Shown: positions 42,252 to 44,340 of the stretch, piece by piece
How the letters are laid out: each line of letters opens with the position of its first letter
Position numbering within the stretch: position 1 is the stretch's first letter
Assembly (NCBI GenBank): GCA_021783095.1
Contig: JAJXUG010000030.1
Location: 1 to 44,340 of the forward strand
Direction: 5' to 3'
Length of the DNA: 44,340 nt
From: Chloroflexota bacterium
Lineage (GTDB): Bacteria; Chloroflexota; Limnocylindria; Limnocylindrales; CSP1-4
Translations under genes and position numbers: made by a program
Notes under the pieces: model-generated
The model's database searches: none
What the model was told of the DNA's origin: nothing
The model's input: the letters and a program-made list of their open reading frames with translations, nothing else

Positions 42252-42521
42252 ATGGTGAAGCGAACGGTTGCCGCACTGAGCTGGTTCTACGTCGCATGGG
42301 TCGTCTGGAACCTCGTCGCATACTGCATGGGATGGAGCCCAGTGTCGGGGCCTGTGGTGGCGATGATGGTTCCCGCTGTGGTCGCCGGCGACCCGATGCA
42401 CAGGATCTGGACTGACAGAGCCTCCCGCCGCAGCCCCGTGACCCGAGGGGACCGGCTCCCGAGCCTGACCAGCGTTCCTGCACGGCGCTCGGGAGTTCCG
42501 CCGAGTCCGGTGCGCCCCTAG
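42252..42521 (+). CDS. small membrane protein, probably cut by the insertion sequence
   Basis: 89 residues as it stands. The N-terminal half is convincing: VKRTVAALSWFYVAWVVWNLVAYCMGW and SGPVVAMMVPAVVAGDPMHRIW, two membrane helices. From about residue 50 the composition becomes Arg/Ser/Pro-rich. The stop codon TAG at 42519-42521 lies inside the CCTAGG end of the IS left inverted repeat, so the frame is closed by the insertion. The original C-terminus, if any, would lie beyond the window's right end. Alternative starts are GTG 42246 and GTG 42255. No family known. Confidence 0.5.
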   Translation: MVKRTVAALSWFYVAWVVWNLVAYCMGWSPVSGPVVAMMVPAVVAGDPMHRIWTDRASRRSPVTRGDRLPSLTSVPARRSGVPPSPVRP

Positions 42522-42573
42522 GTGGCTGGTGTGAAACGCGCGTTCTGAGGGGCTGACGGGCAGGCTCGGGCGC
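42517..42573. repeat. left terminal inverted repeat of the IS element
   Basis: 57 bp from CCTAGG to CTCGGGCGC, identical to the complement of 44284-44340. Divergence begins directly after (AGAT against GTCC). It is long for this family, where shorter imperfect ends are more usual. Confidence 0.92.
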
Positions 42574-42626
42574 AGATACGATTCTCTCCGGCAGCCGTTG
42601 CCGAGCTGACCGGGAGGAGCACACCG

Positions 42627-44186
42627 ATGTCGCAGGGACCCGCGCCCCGCCAGGCCGACCTCTTCCGCGACACGAGCTCCTTCGTCGAGCCGCTGGTCCG
42701 GCCGGACTCGATCCACGCCCTGCTCGCCCGCGAGGGCCAGGCGCTGTTCCCCGACGCGCTGTTCGACGACCTGTTCGCGGCCAACGTGGGCCGTCGCTCG
42801 GTGCCGCCGATGATCGTGGCGGTCGTGATGGTCCTCCAGCGCCTCGAGGGCCTCAGCGACCGCGAGGCGGTCGAGCGGTTCACCTTCGACGCCCGCTGGA
42901 AGCACGCCTGCGGCGGGCTGCCGTTCGACCACCCGGGCTTCTCGCACACGGTGCTCGTCGACATGCGGGCCCGCCTGGCCCGATCCGCGCGGCCGGAGCG
43001 GGTCTTCGAGCGGACGCTCGAGGTCGCGCGGGGCGCGGGGCTCCTGGGGGTCCGGCGGGTGCTCGACTCCACGCCGCTGTACGACGCGGTCGCGACCATG
43101 GACACCGTCACCCTCGTCCGCTCCGCGATCCGGGGCGTGCTCGGGGCCTCGGGCGAGCGGGAGCCCGCGCTGCGGGCGGTCCTGCGCCGCGACGACGACT
43201 ACCGCGCCGGCGGCAGGCCCGCCGCCGACTGGGACGACGCGGACGCCCGCGCGGCCCTGGTCGACGCGCTCGCCCGCGACGGCGGGGCGGTGCTCGGAGC
43301 CCTCGAGGGCGAGCCGCTGCCGCCAGCGCTCGCCGAGGCCGCCACGCTCCTCGCCACGGTGCTGGGCCAGGACCTGGAGGCTGGGTCCGACGGGCGGATC
43401 CGGATCGCCCGGCGGGTCGCCCCCGACCGGGTGATCAGCACCGTCGACCCCGAGACCCGCCACGGCCACAAGACGCAGGCCCACAGCTTCGACGGGTACA
43501 AGGGCCACGTCGCGCTCGACCCCGATGCCGAGCTCGTCACCGCGACCGCCGTCTCAGCAGGCAACGCCGGCGACGCCTCGGTCGCCCTCGGGCTGCTGGC
43601 CGATGAGCTCGCAACCCCGGAACCACCGACCACGGTCTACGGCGACGCGGCGTACGGGACGGGCGAGGTCCTCGTCGCCCTCGATGCCGCGGGTGCCGTC
43701 AGCCGGCTCAAGGTCCAGCCCGCGAGCGGGGTCGCCGGCAAGTTCACCAAGGACGACTTCGCCATCGACCTCGAGGCCGGGGCGATCAGCTGCCCGGCCG
43801 GCCGGACGGTCCCGATCCGAGGTCGCATCGAGGCGTATGCCCAGTTCGGGCGGGCGTGCCTCGTCTGCCCGCTGGTCGAGCGCTGCACGACCGCGCCGCG
43901 AGGCAGGACGATCCAGGTCAGCCCCCACGAGGCGCACCTCACAGCGGGCCGTGCCGCGAGCCGCGATCCCGCCTGGGTGACGGACTACCGGGCGGCGCGG
44001 CCCAAGGTCGAGCGCAAGCTCGCGCACCTCATGCGCCGGAGACACGGCGGGAGGCGGGCCCGCGTCCGGGGCAGGCTCAAGGTCGGCGCCGACTTCGCGC
44101 TCCTCGCCGCCGCAGTCAACCTGGCGCGACTGGCACGGCTCGGGATCACCGGGTCCGGCGGAAGCTGGGCCGTCCGGCCAGCCTGA
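42627..44186 (+). CDS. IS1182 family transposase (DDE type)
   Basis: 519 residues, intact. The N-terminal DUF772-like DNA-binding part includes LFDDLFAANVGRRSVPPMIVAVVMVLQRLEGLSDREAVERFTFDARWKHACG, typical of this group. Acidic catalytic residues fit VLDSTPL (Asp about 146), VYGDAAYGTG (Asp about 338) and KVERKLAHLMRRRHGGRRARVRGRLK (Glu about 461). Between the last two is the cysteine cluster CPAG then CLVCPLVERC, characteristic of the family. It cuts and pastes or copies the element through its inverted repeats. GGGAGGAG stands before ATG 42627. Confidence 0.92.
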   Translation: MSQGPAPRQADLFRDTSSFVEPLVRPDSIHALLAREGQALFPDALFDDLFAANVGRRSVPPMIVAVVMVLQRLEGLSDREAVERFTFDARWKHACGGLPFDHPGFSHTVLVDMRARLARSARPERVFERTLEVARGAGLLGVRRVLDSTPLYDAVATMDTVTLVRSAIRGVLGASGEREPALRAVLRRDDDYRAGGRPAADWDDADARAALVDALARDGGAVLGALEGEPLPPALAEAATLLATVLGQDLEAGSDGRIRIARRVAPDRVISTVDPETRHGHKTQAHSFDGYKGHVALDPDAELVTATAVSAGNAGDASVALGLLADELATPEPPTTVYGDAAYGTGEVLVALDAAGAVSRLKVQPASGVAGKFTKDDFAIDLEAGAISCPAGRTVPIRGRIEAYAQFGRACLVCPLVERCTTAPRGRTIQVSPHEAHLTAGRAASRDPAWVTDYRAARPKVERKLAHLMRRRHGGRRARVRGRLKVGADFALLAAAVNLARLARLGITGSGGSWAVRPA

Positions 44187-44283
44187 GCAGGGAGCAGCAG
44201 GCCCACGCAGGGCAGCAACCGGGGCGGGCACCAGGCAGCTTCCGCGACATCATCCCCTCGAACCGGGCGACCTCATCCCGGAC

Positions 44284-44340
44284 GCGCCCGAGCCTGCCCG
44301 TCAGCCCCTCAGAACGCGCGTTTCACACCAGCCACCTAGG
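44284..44340. repeat. right terminal inverted repeat of the IS element
   Basis: Perfect complement of 42517-42573. It ends at the window edge, which suggests that the contig or extract was cut at a repeat copy of this element. Confidence 0.92.

Larger units (their letters stand above)
42517..44340 (+). mobile_element. IS1182-type insertion sequence with 57-bp terminal inverted repeats
   Basis: Left and right ends (42517-42573 and 44284-44340) are perfect inverted repeats of 57 bp beginning CCTAGGTGGCTGGTGTGAAA. One transposase gene fills the element. Length is at least 1,824 bp. The right end is the last base of the window, so the target duplication and the right flank cannot be seen. The perfect repeats and intact gene suggest a recent insertion. 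CCTAGG at the tip is itself a palindrome and may include the target sequence. Confidence 0.9.

Overview
This is a very GC-rich (roughly 70% or more by eye) bacterial chromosomal segment with densely packed genes on both strands. There are no rRNA, tRNA or CRISPR signals. The gene content includes a polyphosphate-glucokinase-type ROK kinase, an MmpL transporter with a YhgE/Pip module, class II fumarase, HesB/ErpA, PurE and PurK. About ten genes have an extended TANNNT box 6-7 nt before the start codon and no Shine-Dalgarno, which suggests leaderless mRNAs. Together these point to a high-GC terrabacterial lineage, such as a Chloroflexota (Limnocylindria/Ellin6529-like) or an actinomycete relative. 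That assignment is inference and would need marker-gene phylogeny.

Layout. 1-7.1 kb: a direct repeat, a small anchored protein, a dienelactone hydrolase with a PLP aminotransferase, a MarR regulator coupled to a 14-TM MFS exporter, an EamA transporter and a small membrane protein. 7.1-14.1 kb: a methyltransferase cut off by a TetR gene, which is divergent from a 1,920-residue single-chain fusion of an MMPL permease and a YhgE/Pip-like protein. The TetR/MMPL spacer carries a perfectly symmetric four-half-site operator over a near-consensus promoter. 14.1-20 kb: a LON-substrate-binding-domain protein, ErpA, a PcaF-like thiolase, then an enoyl-CoA hydratase/alpha-beta hydrolase/flavin reductase operon (acyl-CoA or aromatic catabolism). 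20-24.5 kb: fumarase, a cupredoxin-like lipoprotein missing a copper ligand, an unknown protein and a CPA2 antiporter.

24.7-33.4 kb: a partly decayed nitrogen/amine utilisation locus. It has a frameshifted amino-acid permease remnant, an SDR with an internal deletion, an intact PuuA/GlnA3-like glutamine synthetase, a lipoprotein remnant and an intact SDR. Polyphosphate glucokinase, an anchored protein, a K+ channel and an aldehyde dehydrogenase follow. 33.4-39.7 kb: a cluster of GTCGAC palindromes, a Zn-ribbon Nudix hydrolase, a small membrane protein, PurE, a GrpB-PurK fusion, and a two-component system reading the other way. 39.7-44.34 kb: a TadE/TadG-like pair with visibly lower GC, a small membrane ORF cut by an insertion sequence, and an IS1182-type element with 57-bp perfect terminal inverted repeats whose right end is exactly the window end.

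Across the window, GC-rich palindromic intergenic repeats (REP-like) share a core at about 14.2, 15.9, 16.0, 28.3, 37.35 and 37.45 kb. The most notable items are the MMPL-YhgE fusion with its symmetric operator, the leaderless promoter grammar, the GrpB-PurK fusion, the dispersed palindromes, and four genes broken at sharp junctions.
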